Source: Oncomelania hupensis (Eukaryota > Mollusca > Gastropoda > Littorinimorpha > Pomatiopsidae). From it: a stretch of 64,000 bases of DNA. Below, one piece after another: positions 34,726 through 46,457 of this stretch; positions within the stretch are counted from its first letter, which is position 1; each line of letters begins with the position of its first letter. Made by a program: the position numbers and the translations under genes. Location of the stretch: contig CM072511.1 in the NCBI GenBank assembly GCA_036898135.1, positions 25,392,968-25,456,967 on the forward strand, given 5' to 3'. A model generated the notes under the pieces. The model made no database searches. It saw nothing but the letters and a program-made list of their open reading frames with translations, and was not told where the DNA came from.

Positions 34726-35850
34726 TTAATTAATACACAAATTAAGTAACCATAACATAAAACAAAAACACTCCAACAAAACTATTGAAGAAATCAACAT
34801 CAGAATATCAATCTCAATAATATATACATGTGGGTATATTATGTGTACATATTATGTGTAAATCATGTATATTTCTACTTATTATTTTATTGTGATTCGC
34901 TGTCAGCTTGTTCACGTGTTCACTAAATTTTATATGTGCTTTTTTTGTGTGCGATGCTGTATTATTCACTTGGCAATAAATTATCTTTAATCTTGAATCT
35001 TTAATCTTGAATTAGCCCTGATTAAGTTCAAACACGTGAATAATATTATATGTTTTACAAATTCCTTTGTTTACTACTACAGCTATACCTTTTTTTTTTA
35101 AAACTAAAAATATGTTTTACTGCCTGTCCTAGCTTGCATTGTCACAAACAACAAATGTTCATGGTATGTAATCATACAATATGCAAAGATTCTATATTCA
35201 AAAATGCTGAATTGGGCGTTTGTATTTACCTCACTAGGACCAGTTATTGCGACTGATCTTACATTTAACTGAAAATATACTACCAATAAGCTAAAAGTAC
35301 TTTCAAGTACTTCAAGTACCAAATAACATATGTACCAATCATGAATCTGTACCAAAAAAAAAAAAAAAATAAATATTGGATTGACTAAGTGTCAGCTCTA
35401 GAAATAGAATAAACGTTAAACGTTATCACGACTAGGTTTCTAATTCAATTAGTTCGCTTTCGTGGATAGAGTCAAAAGAGAAATAACGCGTGGGTTACAA
35501 GTTTACTTAGTCTTCTATTGTTAGAACTAAAACTTAAAGCAAATCCTTTGCAATTAACGGCACAGACTACATTTGAATAATCCTACGTCTACCCTAAGGA
35601 CAATGAACCGCAATACAAAATTGAAACAACAAAAAGATGTTGAATCGGAGATATAATTACATTTCGACCACTTTAGATGTACATCTTGATTAGTTTTATC
35701 AACAATTGCTGCTAAATAGGCGACTGATGTAATGGTTTGAACTTTCTTTCACCTCGGGTCATATTTCTTTGTAACTCCGCCCAAACATTTAAATCCTCGT
35801 GATCTATGGGTATAGGTGGTGAGGAAGCAGGAGGGTGGGGGGGTAGGGGA

Positions 35851-35912
<62 letters not shown>

Positions 35913-36238
35913 TCATCCGCATCCATACTAGTAGGTTTCTTCTTTCATCGCTTGATGCCACAATCGTTAAAATATGTTAAAACCACAAATTTTTTGGGTT
36001 TGCTTTTTGTTTTTGTAAGGGCATAAATAAGCGCAAGCCTCATGCACTTTAAATGGAATATTTATTATAAATAAGTTGTAAGTACACGTCCTCCAAGAAA
36101 ACCTCTTTCGCACAGTTTCAATCTTCCTTACTCGATCCTAAACATGATTGTGTTCTAATTACCTCAACACTCTCACAATTCCCATGTTCAACCCTCTCCC
36201 TGTCTCTGTCTCTCTTTTAATTAATTAATTCGTTCACT
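34726..36238. other. Intron sequence; (CT)n at 35858-35906
   Basis: AT-rich, with one (CT)n microsatellite of about 25 units and a short repeat TCTTTAATCTTGAA at 34982-35010. No gene. Confidence 0.55.
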
Positions 36239-36581
<343 letters not shown>

Positions 36582-37195
36582 TATAAGTCCTTCTCTGCAC
36601 AGACCTTGAACTGCACCACTCCTACCAACGTCCTTGAGAATGTACTGTCCCGTGATCGCAAGGTTGAAAGTTTCAGTTGGAAATAGATAAAAGGCACAGT
36701 CTTTTTTTTCCTACCTTCTTCAAACAAAATTATTCTAAATCTGTGATGGTGGTCCTTTACTTCCCGTTAAAAAAAAAAAAGCAGCAGTTTCATTCAATAA
36801 ATCACTTATATATGCGTCTACTAAAATATTCTATCGCCATTCTATGTGCGGGCAATAAAAGTTTAATGCCTCGATTCCAAAGCGGAAAGTTATGACGAGC
36901 AGTGACGGCAGTGGATTTTAGGAGATTATTTCAATACTTCAAAAGCTTTATTTTTCAAAAGGTAGCGTAATGGGGTAAACTAAACTCTAATAGTAATGGG
37001 GGTTTATGCGCCGGAAATCACAGTAGGAGACCTACGGTGTTTTATTTTGGTTTTTTGAAATGGCCAAAATAAAAAAAATATCTGGGATGTTGGAAGGCGT
37101 GTCTTACGTGAGACATTAAAACGAAACGTAAGCGTGTTTGTTTACTATTAAAAATTAAATACCTAGCAAAATGATAAAACCAAGAGCAGGGAGAG
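36582..37195. other. Intron sequence; nothing recognised
   Basis: AT-rich unique-looking sequence. No supported ORF. Confidence 0.5.
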
Positions 37196-37198
37196 GGG

Positions 37199-37271
<73 letters not shown>

Positions 37272-37470
37272 GGGGGGAGAGAGAGAAGGAGAGAGGAAGG
37301 GAGAGGGAGAGAGAGAGAGCGAAGGAGAGGGAGAGAGAGAAAGAGAGAGATTGCTACTGATGACGAAGCAGGTGCAGAAGAAGAAGAAGAAGAAGAAGAA
37401 GAAGAAGAAGAAGATGATGATGATGATGACTATGACGACGATGACTATGACGACGATGACGACGATGACA
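37196..37470. repeat. (GA)n, (GAA)n and (GAT/GAC)n compound repeat
   Basis: (GA)n with G-runs at 37196-37350, (GAA)n at 37376-37413, then GAT/GACTATGACGAC at 37414-37468. The open frames on both strands are repeat translations. Confidence 0.93.
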
Positions 37471-39190
37471 GTGAGAGGACACATTAATCTTTAGAATGTA
37501 CGAAGAAATCCCAAGCTACCATCCATATTTTGCAGCACCAGCCCCCTCTTCACTCACCCCCCCCCCCCCCCACTACATTTCCCCTTCCTTCGTAACGCCT
37601 CGCGCCCAGCCCCAACCTGAACGTTCTCAACCACCACGGCAGTTCGTGATATTGTATAACGCATTCAACCGTTTAACTGCTCACCGACATCAATAAACTT
37701 GGTTAAAAACAAACAAAACCAAAAAACCTCTACTACTGCAGTCAAAATAAATATAGCACAGTTCAAAATATTAACATTGTCACTGAGAAACTCACTCAAA
37801 ACGATTTGTCATGTACAATGGAAACTGTCACAGGTCTATGTGCTACAATGGTACGTCAATGGCGTTGTTTATTAAAAATGTAACTATGGACGTAATCGTA
37901 AACAACACGACCTCGCAACGACTTTTACAGAGACAGCACAGGCGTTGATTCTGCTTTAGTGAGCGATTATAAATGTTGACAAAATGTTTCATTGGGCGGT
38001 ACTTTCTACTCTCTGTGTTGTTTCCATGAATTGTACATTTCCCAAATGTTGTTTTACTCAGTATTAACTGCATTCCCATGTGTGGCTAATGGCTGATTTT
38101 ACTGGGAAAGTACCATCCTGTTTAACGGTACTTGCAGTACTTTTTTTCACATTGATGCACGTAAAGATAGTTTGATAATTAAGGTTTATTTTATAAGTCT
38201 GCTAGTATAATTTGTTATTTATATATGAGGCTGCCAGTGCCACGCTTCGTGAAAACTATAATTTATGATCATCGTCTCGGAGTTGGAAAAAATCACTGCA
38301 AAGGGACACCAACCACTATCACTTGTCAGAGTTGAATGCCTTCTCTTCGTCTTTCGGTCGTAATATTTACAAATATCAGAAGTTCATGGTCACTCGTTAC
38401 AAGGACGAATGCAGCCCACAAAATTATCCCAAGCGTTTAAACACGTCATAACGTTAAAAAAGTTCTCTGAAAGAAGCAAAAGAGCGTGTTTCAAACAGGG
38501 TGTACCGTGTAGTGTTTGGCGGTCAAAGTGAAAATGGACCGTGAAGGTTATAATTATTCTACTCTTAGTGCGGGTAGGTAAAGTACTGTGGTTAACTCGA
38601 TTCTTTTCACGCGATTAGGTAAACGCAGGTATCCTTGCCTGTGCTGTAAAGGCGACCAGGTCTTTTTCCATAAACTAAATATCCTATAAAAGGACTCCTC
38701 GTAAAACATAATAAGCAGTCAAGCGGAACGGACGGAACAGAAATGAAGACCACCGCGGCCCGAATGACGTAGTCCTGACGTCAAAGAGGCCATGCGCTGC
38801 TTAAAAATGAACGCAGTAACGCAGCAAGGGGTACGACTTAATTCAGATTGGCCAAGCCGGTGCTTTCACGCACTTAACAAGAAAGAACGCGAGATTAAAT
38901 CTGGATAGAGAAGGACCAAGTGTGTGCGAAAAAGCTAAACCTTCTTACGAAAGATGAAAGCAATACACTTAAGATAACCGGCCATGTGGGAACTAGCTTT
39001 CAAAAGGTGTTTTGCTACTACAGCCTTCAAAAGATGTTTTCCTACTACTTGTCTTTTTCTACTATTTTGCTTTAAGTATCTCTCGGGGAGCTTTTAAACG
39101 CAGTTGCAAACTGATGACCCTGGGAAAAAAAAGAAGACAATAGATAATAAAACTGACAATAAATATATAGTATATCACTTGATCTTCGCA
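37471..39190. other. Intron sequence with a possible promoter-like patch
   Basis: CpG-containing sequence at 38500-38900 includes the TATA/CRE patch listed separately. A C-run is at 37558-37572. No coding exon recognised. Confidence 0.45.
38684..38783 (+). promoter_or_regulatory. TATA-like and CRE-like motifs
   Basis: CTATAAAAGG at 38684-38693 is a good TATA box on the plus strand. Downstream lie TGACGTAG (38765-38772) and a full palindromic CRE, TGACGTCA (38776-38783). The only ORF that follows is a few codons long. It could be an antisense or enhancer transcript start, or chance. Confidence 0.3.
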
Positions 39191-39229
39191 ATTTTTTTCT
39201 CTCTCTCCCCTTCCCCTCTCCCCTCCCCC

Positions 39230-39303
<74 letters not shown>
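39191..39303. repeat. (TC)n / (AC)n microsatellite
   Basis: A CTC-rich lead, then (TC)n and about 17 AC units. Confidence 0.93.
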
Positions 39304-39304
<1 letters not shown>

Positions 39305-39396
39305 CTATCCATGTTACTATATCCCGACCCTAGACATCAATGATGCTGAAATCGTTACAAGCACACCTTTACCGCTCATCACCACGTGAGTTACGT

Positions 39397-39480
39397 ATAC
39401 AATACAACTTTATTGTCCAATAAAAACCAGAAATTTGCCTTCGGCACACCGTCCACGAATGCAACAACGTAAATGAGTAC
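39397..39480 (-). mobile_element. LINE 3'-end fragment (AATAAAGTTGTATTGTAT type)
   Basis: On the minus strand it ends TTGGACAATAAAGTTGTATT, GTAT. This is the same 3' terminus as the plus-strand LINE end at 42216-42480 (CGGACAATAAAGTTGGATTG). Confidence 0.65.
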
Positions 39481-39545
39481 TAAAAATACAGAAATTAAAA
39501 AGTAATAAAAAGTAAGATCGGTTTACATGCAACCATCATACACAA

Positions 39546-39798
39546 GAAGAAACGGAAACTCCGATGGCATGGCAACGTCACCAGAGCATCAGGCCTTGCA
39601 AAAACCATCTTGCAAGGCACGGTTCAAGGAGGCAGAAGAAGAAGGAGACATAAAAAGAGGTGGGAGGACAACATTCGAGAATGGACTGGTTTGACACTGA
39701 GGGTTGCTGAAAACAGAAAGATGGAGTACGCTGGTAACGATCATCGGTGGTGCCCCAACGACCTTTGAGTTACGGGATAGGATAGGATCGGATCATAC
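39546..39798 (+). mobile_element. LINE RT C-terminal fragment (copy 3)
   Basis: Starts gaaacggaaactccgatggc and ends at a ggataggataggatcggatc-type tail. It encodes the GHVTRASGLAKTIL and RWEDNIREWTGL segments with frame breaks. An internal deletion joins CACTGAG directly to GGTTGCTGA. Confidence 0.85.
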
Positions 39799-41185
39799 AC
39801 AACCGTATAGCATTGTACCACCTTTCGCCCATCACGTACCCCCCCCCCTCCATCCTTCTCTATCCCCTATAAAACTCCCTAATCTCCTTACCATCCTCAC
39901 CGTACAACATATTCTTTCATCAACACGCAGGTTTTAGAATACCTCGCTCAGTATATACCCTGCTATTAACTACGACAGACTCTACTAACAATTCCAGCAA
40001 CGTGAAACTTTAGACCACCAAATTCTTTTTTTAAATCATCATCACCACCGGGTTAAAACTTTAGTGTATTATTCCTTGTAAACTATACTCTGCTAATATA
40101 ACCTCTACGGTAAGGCACTACCCACATACTACAAGCATTATAATACTTTTAGGAGCGTAACCTAGAAAACTCGACTGTAACATAATCATTACGACCCTTT
40201 GGATGAGAATAGCCCCTTCACATAGGCGACCGGCTTGAAATAAGAAGCAGATGTGCAAAATAACAAAGGAGTAAGCACCGCAGCCAAAGATAGACCTTTG
40301 TTGTATACTTTACTTACACGACTCGCTTCTAGCCTGTGCCCGATTTAGCTACCATTTACGTACAAAAACTAGGACGTCGACGTAATCACCTAATACACCT
40401 GATCCACGCTTGGACACGGAGTATCTGATATTATCGAGACGGCGGCTATTGATCAGAACCTACAAAGACAGTGTGAAGAGAGGGTTCTAACTTACAGAGT
40501 ATTATCTGTATAGGGTGAAGAGAGGCGCTAGGCTTAACCTCACAGAACATTCGAGTCATCCGATATTTTGAGATCAAACCGTAACAAAAATCGGTTAACG
40601 ATTCCTGAAAAGCGAAATAATCGAAAAACGCAAAAAAGGGTTATAAATATTAAAACTTAAAACAATAAAATATTAATTTTTTACACTAACAAACCCGGAA
40701 GGAAAAACAACATCCCCAGAACACCCACGAAGGCGTAAAAATACTAGGCACGTTGAGCAACAAAGCTTATTGTATTTATTTTAACAAACAAACACACACG
40801 CACGCGCACACACACACACACACACATACCCCCTCCCCCTCCCCTCCACACGCAACCTTTTCAGTTATTTTATTATAAAATCATCATCATCATCGGATTT
40901 TTTTTTTCAAGTTCATAATCCATCCCTGCCCTTTTTCCCCCCAATCAAGGACACCTAGTAGGTGTCCTTGCCCCCAATATAAAATCTAGGGTGATTATTT
41001 TGTCTCCACTTCAGACGAAACACAAATTGATCAACACTTCATTTTACTCTATAAAACAGAGTCAATAAAAATTATGGAAAGAAAATTGGGTTTGGCAATT
41101 TTTTCGCTTCCTATCCGTAACGTCTTATGACAGTCAGTCTTTGAAAGCCCTACCCTTATCCCATCCTTCCCCTCCCCTCTCTCTC

Positions 41186-41187
<2 letters not shown>
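39799..41187. other. Intron sequence; one perfect palindrome and (CA)n
   Basis: (CA)n with CG interruptions at 40793-40826, (ATC)n at 40879-40893 and the 25-nt palindrome at 40946-40970. No coding signal. Confidence 0.55.
40946..40970. repeat. Perfect 25-nt palindrome
   Basis: The arms CAAGGACACCTA and TAGGTGTCCTTG are exact reverse complements around a single G. A DNA hairpin, a symmetric binding site or the closed junction of two head-to-head repeats are possible. Confidence 0.85.

Positions 41188-41264
<77 letters not shown>
41188..41264. repeat. (CA)n microsatellite
   Basis: About 38 CA units with one CC interruption. Confidence 0.95.
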
Positions 41265-41266
<2 letters not shown>

Positions 41267-41344
41267 TACTAGCACACATACATAAATACGTGACACTCAC
41301 ATGACTTGAGCAATCTAAACTTAAAAATTTAAATGCCCAAAAGT

Positions 41345-41440
41345 ATTTATTTAATCACTTTTATACAGCGCTTTTGCAGCTCCGGAGCCGCTCAAGAAGC
41401 AAGAAAATGCGAGATCTACAGCACACTCTCTGGGGTCCTC
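41345..41440. mobile_element. SINE 3'-domain fragment
   Basis: Contains ttatacagcgcttttgcagc, tccggagccgctcaag. Similar to the 3' domain at 16255-16360 and 43028-43106 (TATAGCGC...GCTCAAGG). Confidence 0.45.
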
Positions 41441-41695
41441 TTATTATGACTGCCTTGTAATGCTACTACCTTTTCAAAAACAGGGTTTAGATACTCTGAA
41501 ATGAAACATAAACAAATTCCAAAGTAAGATTAAAATAATATATATGTACTGACCATACAGAACCAGCGATGGACACTTAATAAAACGTAAAGATCTTTCA
41601 CTGAAAAACCCCCGAAAGACTAGTCTTCACTCGGTACATTGCTAACCTAAACCATAATAACAAGAGGAGAGAGATGGTTGAGTGCGTGTGTATAT

Positions 41696-41739
<44 letters not shown>

Positions 41740-41790
41740 AAGTGAGAGAGAGAGAGAGAGAGAGAGAGAGTGTGTGTGAGAGAGAACTTG
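41696..41790. repeat. (GA)n microsatellite
   Basis: (GA)n in two blocks separated by AAAGAAAGT, then a short TG stretch. Confidence 0.93.
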
Positions 41791-42215
41791 TTTCTGAGAA
41801 CATGCAAAAACACTGTTTAAAATTGACGGAAACATCGGAAATATGCTACAAGGGTTCGGGTAAGTTGTAGATCTATCCCTAGCCCTTGCCCTAACGCTTT
41901 ATCAGTCAAAAACCCATTTGCCTTCTTAAATTCTTAAATTGTATTAAACCAAGTGAGGACACTATCCGGCGTCAATAAACGGTTCGAAAACATTCTCAAA
42001 CGGTTCGTAAAAAACAGTTGACCTAGAAACAAATACAGCGTGACCTAATTCGTCGCCTAGAGGAGACGAAACTTACTTTTTCTTGCGTTTTCAAAGTTAC
42101 CTAGGATCTGGAGACATTCGCATGTTCCCAGATAGCAAAACTGTGTTCCCAGATGACCGTACAAAGACAAATATGCCTTGTTTCTGGAGACATTTATAAG
42201 ACTATATATATATAT
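41791..42215. other. Intron sequence; nothing recognised
   Basis: No repeat or coding signal recognised apart from short local duplications (cggttcg twice near 41980-42006, and cccagat near 42126-42152). Confidence 0.5.
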
Positions 42216-42480
42216 ATGTTCTCCCCTTACCAACCCAGACGCGAACTTAGGTCAGGGACTCAGTGTAGACTTGAAACCCCCAGTGTGCGCACAAGCAACA
42301 CAACCAAAAAGACTCTTGGAATGCGCTCCTTCAAAAATGCTGCACCCACTCTGTGGAACTCCCTTCCCCTGAGCTTGAAGCAAGCTCCATCCCTGCCAAG
42401 CTTCATAAATGATCAATATACATAACAATATCTTCTTGATTTCATCGGACAATAAAGTTGGATTGTATTGTGCTTTTGTG
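42216..42480 (+). mobile_element. 5'-truncated LINE: C-terminal RT tail and 3' end (Jockey/CR1-like)
   Basis: The plus frame reads YQPRRELRSGTQCRLETPSV, then FKNAAPTLWNSLPLSLKQAP and a stop. AAPTLWNSLP is the hallmark C-terminal motif of CR1/Jockey-type LINE proteins. The 3' end is GGACAATAAAGTTGGATTGT. The RT core is missing. Confidence 0.85.
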
Positions 42481-44769
42481 CGGATACAATCGTTTGACTT
42501 GACTAACGGCTTCTCAAAACCTTTGTTTTAAAAAAAAAAAAAAGAAGAAGAACCTTTTTACCACTGTACATTGACCGCGTCTAGTCCTTCAATCATTGTC
42601 GTGCCAATTTGTCATTGTTTGTTGTTGTGTTTGTTAAAATCTCCATTCAGTTGTACATTCCTCGTCTGTGTACCATGGCAATAGTGGCTTGGGGACGAAT
42701 GGGTTTCAAAAGGATCGCCATCATCAAACGAATAATGCACTTAAAAGCCGGCCGATACCAATCTCAACTGAAGGACTTGCTCATCGCAGTTATAGTGTTC
42801 ATGTTCACGCCAGTAGCGCTCTACATTATAAATAAAGGGAAGCTATTTTGGGGACTAATCCGTTCTTTCAACAGGTTTATTTTTACCCACCTCCCGTCTC
42901 ACTCATGCGACTACCAATTGCTGCCACGCGAATACAAAAGCAAGACCAGCAGGAGACCAACTCGAAGAAAACTTATCAATAGACTTACGTTAGCGAATAT
43001 TTATTTATGTATCGTTCTCGTATAGCATTTTTTCCAGCTCAAGAGTTGCTCAAGGCACTGATCGATACAGGATCCAACTCCGCCCAAGGCTCCCACTACA
43101 GGAGGACCTAATCAACGGACTTACACACTAGCAGATCGAACAATTCTAAACATATAACAGAATCAGAGTTAGGGTTGGTGGCACTTATGCTTGACGTGAA
43201 GCAAACATTAACCTTGTTCCGTTTAATCTAACAAGCGAAGGGCAGATCTACAACAATCCTGCTACCCCCGCCGAACACTGCCAAACTGAACACTGTCAAA
43301 TAAACACAAGCTACTGGAAAATGATTTTTTTAAAATTTAAAATGTAAATTTTGCTGGGAAAAAAACATTGATTTGAGACACGGAATTGTTGGCATTTTAA
43401 AATAAAAATCTCCACGTCAAAATCTTCAAATTTTCTTTCATTCCTTCACTCCTCATCTTGCTTTAATAATAAAATAATAATAAGCTGATTTATAGTGCAG
43501 TTTCCTGATCTACGATAAGGCACACTGCTCTTCACAGTAAAACCATGGTAAACATTTGATTCAAACAACAAATCTTTCCGATTACAATTTAAAAGACAAG
43601 CTAATGCAACGTCACTAATGCACTACGAACACGATAAACACCGTGCGAAAAAAAAAGAAAAGAAGAAATACTGGAAATGAAGACAAAATAAATCTTTGCA
43701 AATGAAACTTGCATGCACTCACTCTACAACCGACTCGAAATAGAAATAAATACGCACGAAGAAATTCGTGCAAATCTGTTTCCCTGCTATTACTCTTCAG
43801 TAAACAAGAGTGCGCGATGTAAATTATTGGATGAATGAAAGAAAAGAAAGAACGAAAGAAAGAAAGAACGAATGAATGAAGAAAGCTAAATGAATACACG
43901 TACTCCACAATATGGCTGACTCTTTAGTAAACAGCGCTGCACGAAATAAATGAATGAATGAACGAGCGTATGAGTGAAAGAAGGAATGAATATGTAAATT
44001 GAGCAAATAAGTAAATATGGACAGGCATGAATAATTCAAAAGCTTCGAAGCAATTTAACTCACGTGATACGAATCTTGTTTGTTTTTTTTAAATAAAAAA
44101 ATAAAAAATAAAAATAAGAGAAGCAGCTTATTGTGCAAAGTCGTGACATCCCGTTCATTCAGCACTGGAGATGACTCAAGATTACTAATACTACAAGCCA
44201 TACCTTATATTTTCAACCCCAAACACACAGCTGTAGTAAACCCGCCATTCTCTTTTTTTAAAAATGTCCTCAAAAATGTCCTGCCAACTTCTTTCTTGCT
44301 CTTCCTTTTTCTATCACCTATCCCCTCCATACACTTTTTTGTATTAGGCTCATGTTTTACTCCATAACCTGTACTGTATACTACTTACTCTTTCTTCTCA
44401 TTCTTTTCCCTCTTACATTCATTTATCGCAGCCAATCCCCTTACTATTTATTCACTACAGCCCAATCAATGGCCTTGGGTGATAAAAAAAAAAAATAATA
44501 AAATAACAAGTAACAAATAAATAACTCCGTGAGAAAATTAACCTACCAAACAAAAAAAAATCAATATCTGTTAAAGACGAGTGGAGAGAAAAAAATACAT
44601 CTACACGACACAAATAACAAATAACAATAGAGCCATTCATACTCAAACCAACTAGAAAATCAAAGCCCATCTGATTCCTTATAGAACTTGCAATGATTAG
44701 TATGAAAATGAGTGCCCAGAAAAAAAAAAAAGAAACGGTGGCATTAAAATGTAAAGTAAAGACTTTGAT
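42481..44769. other. Intron sequence; SINE scrap; one unassigned 138-codon ORF
   Basis: The plus ORF 42609-43025 (138 codons) contains a hydrophobic stretch (LIAVIVFMFTPVALYIINKG) but no family I recognise. A SINE scrap is at 43028-43106. GAAAGAAC-type low complexity is at 43838-43990. Other frames are AT-rich chance ORFs. Confidence 0.45.
43028..43106 (-). mobile_element. SINE/LINE 3'-domain fragment
   Basis: On the minus strand it reads ggagttggatcctgtatcga, tcagtgccttgagcaactctt. Same family as 5281 and 16255. Confidence 0.6.
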
Positions 44770-45545
44770 CTTTCGATGCTCATGACCTTGAGAGGATCTT
44801 GACCTCCTGCTCCAAATAGATGCATATATTGTCAAATTTACTGGAAGGCACCCATGCTGACTGTTCTACAGCATAAAGTGACATTATGCCAAAAAGGTTA
44901 CCTTGGGATGACCTTGACATTTAGCGACCTTGTCCTTGGGATGACCCTGACTTTCACATGACCTCTCATGCTCATATAAGATCAAGTAACCCAATGCTGT
45001 AGCACACTACGGGTTAAAAAGAACCATTCTACTGTACGATTACCTTTTTTCATATGTTTTTGCAAGGCCTAAAATGACCTTGACCTTCAAAGTTCAACCC
45101 CAAAACGGAATAAATATGAAAGATCAATCTATCATCTCTTATAACAACAAGTTTAGAAATTATATCTCTCATAGTTTAGGTTCAAGGTCACTTTAAAGTA
45201 CCTATACTAACCGACTTTGGACAGCTCCAGTGACCTTGACCTTGGAGTGAAGTTGACCCAAATGTGCATAGTATGTGTGTCTCATTGATATCTATCATGC
45301 ATCAAAGAAATAAGTTCAATATTCATAACTTAGGGAAAAAAGTGAAATTTTTCAGTTTTTGACTAACACTTGTTGACCATTTGATCTTGACTTTGAAGTG
45401 GAGTCATTTATTCACTGATCATTTATGAGGGCTCATGAGTGTATACCATCTTACCAAGTTTGGTTGTGAGAGTTGAAATAGGTTCTGAGATATTAATCTA
45501 CTTGCAAGTTTTGCACAGACAGACAGCGGACAGACGGGCGTACAA
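44770..45545. repeat. Repeat rich in TGACCTTGACCTT direct hexamers
   Basis: TGACCTTGAC or close variants recur (near 44783, 44799, 44907, 44937, 45075, 45231), with AGTTGACCC and TTGATCTTGACTTTG forms later. The block ends CAGACAGACAGCGGACAGAC. As recalled, such blocks are part of a dispersed invertebrate repeat. The hexamer TGACCT spaced by 0-1 bp also looks like nuclear-receptor half-sites. Confidence 0.6.
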
Positions 45546-46284
45546 AAAAGTCTATTTTGAACTATTTAGGACTCATCTCGCACAGATCTTCAAAAATCTT
45601 GATTTTTTTTTCTCTTGTGGTGGGAGGGAGGGGATGAATACATACATAGCTATGTATTCGAATTTTTAAAAAAAGGCTGTGATATATCCACTAATTTTTT
45701 TCTATAATGACACCGCTAACATTATTCAAAATGTAAATTCAACTTTCCATGAACATAAAAATATAGTTCCACAGGTTGCGGGATGGACGACTTTGTATAA
45801 AGAAGTTTTAGTGGTTTATTTTTTGTTCTTGCCGTTGTTGTGGCTTTTTAAATGTCATGTCTGGACGGTAGTAATATTAGACAGGAATATAAATCTGAGC
45901 TTTATAGAGTAAAAATAATACCTCCAATAGTCATACACTAGTCACACACTATCATGTCTTTAGTCACGCGCACGTAACCATTGAAGATGATATCATCATT
46001 ATTCATCATCATCATGATCAAGATCATCATCATCATCATCACCACCACCACCACCACCACCATCATGATCATGATCATCATCAACATCACCATAGTCATC
46101 TTCATCTTCTTTTTCATCTTCTACTTCTTTTGCGGAAATTCACTGAATAAATAATACTTTTTCTTTAAAAACCAGGTTCTCCCTGTTCTTCTTGTCCTTC
46201 ACGTTTGAAATTCAGCGAAGTTCTTAGCAATGCCTCCGATTTAAACAACGCACTAAATGCAGATTTTAATTTTTTTTTTAAAGG
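45546..46284. other. Intron sequence; (ATC)n/(CAC)n at 45990-46090
   Basis: A compound CAT/CAC/GATCAT microsatellite and AT-rich DNA. No exon. Confidence 0.6.
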
Positions 46285-46457
46285 GATTGTTCTTATATAG
46301 TGCAACTACAACCTCAGAGTGCTTCTAAAGATGCTGGCCACTAAACATCCAGAATGCGCAAAAGAGTTTGCGGAAGTTAGGATTCGAACCCATGTTGCCC
46401 AAGACCCACATATACACATCAAAGCTTGCGCCCTGAACCACGGAGCTATCCCTGCCT
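46285..46457 (-). mobile_element. tRNA-derived SINE, minus strand
   Basis: The reverse complement has box A GATAGCTCCGTGG (46437-46449) and box B GGTTCGAATCC (46380-46390), a diverged body and a 3' domain AGCACTCTGAGG...GCACTATATAAG. It lies in the same orientation as the HDAC gene. No clear TSD was found, so the ends are approximate. Confidence 0.7.

Noticed and set aside
42609..43025. Plus ORF of 138 codons with a hydrophobic segment
   Set aside because: No recognised family, no repeats or splice context supporting it, and AT-rich DNA gives such ORFs by chance; left as unassigned.
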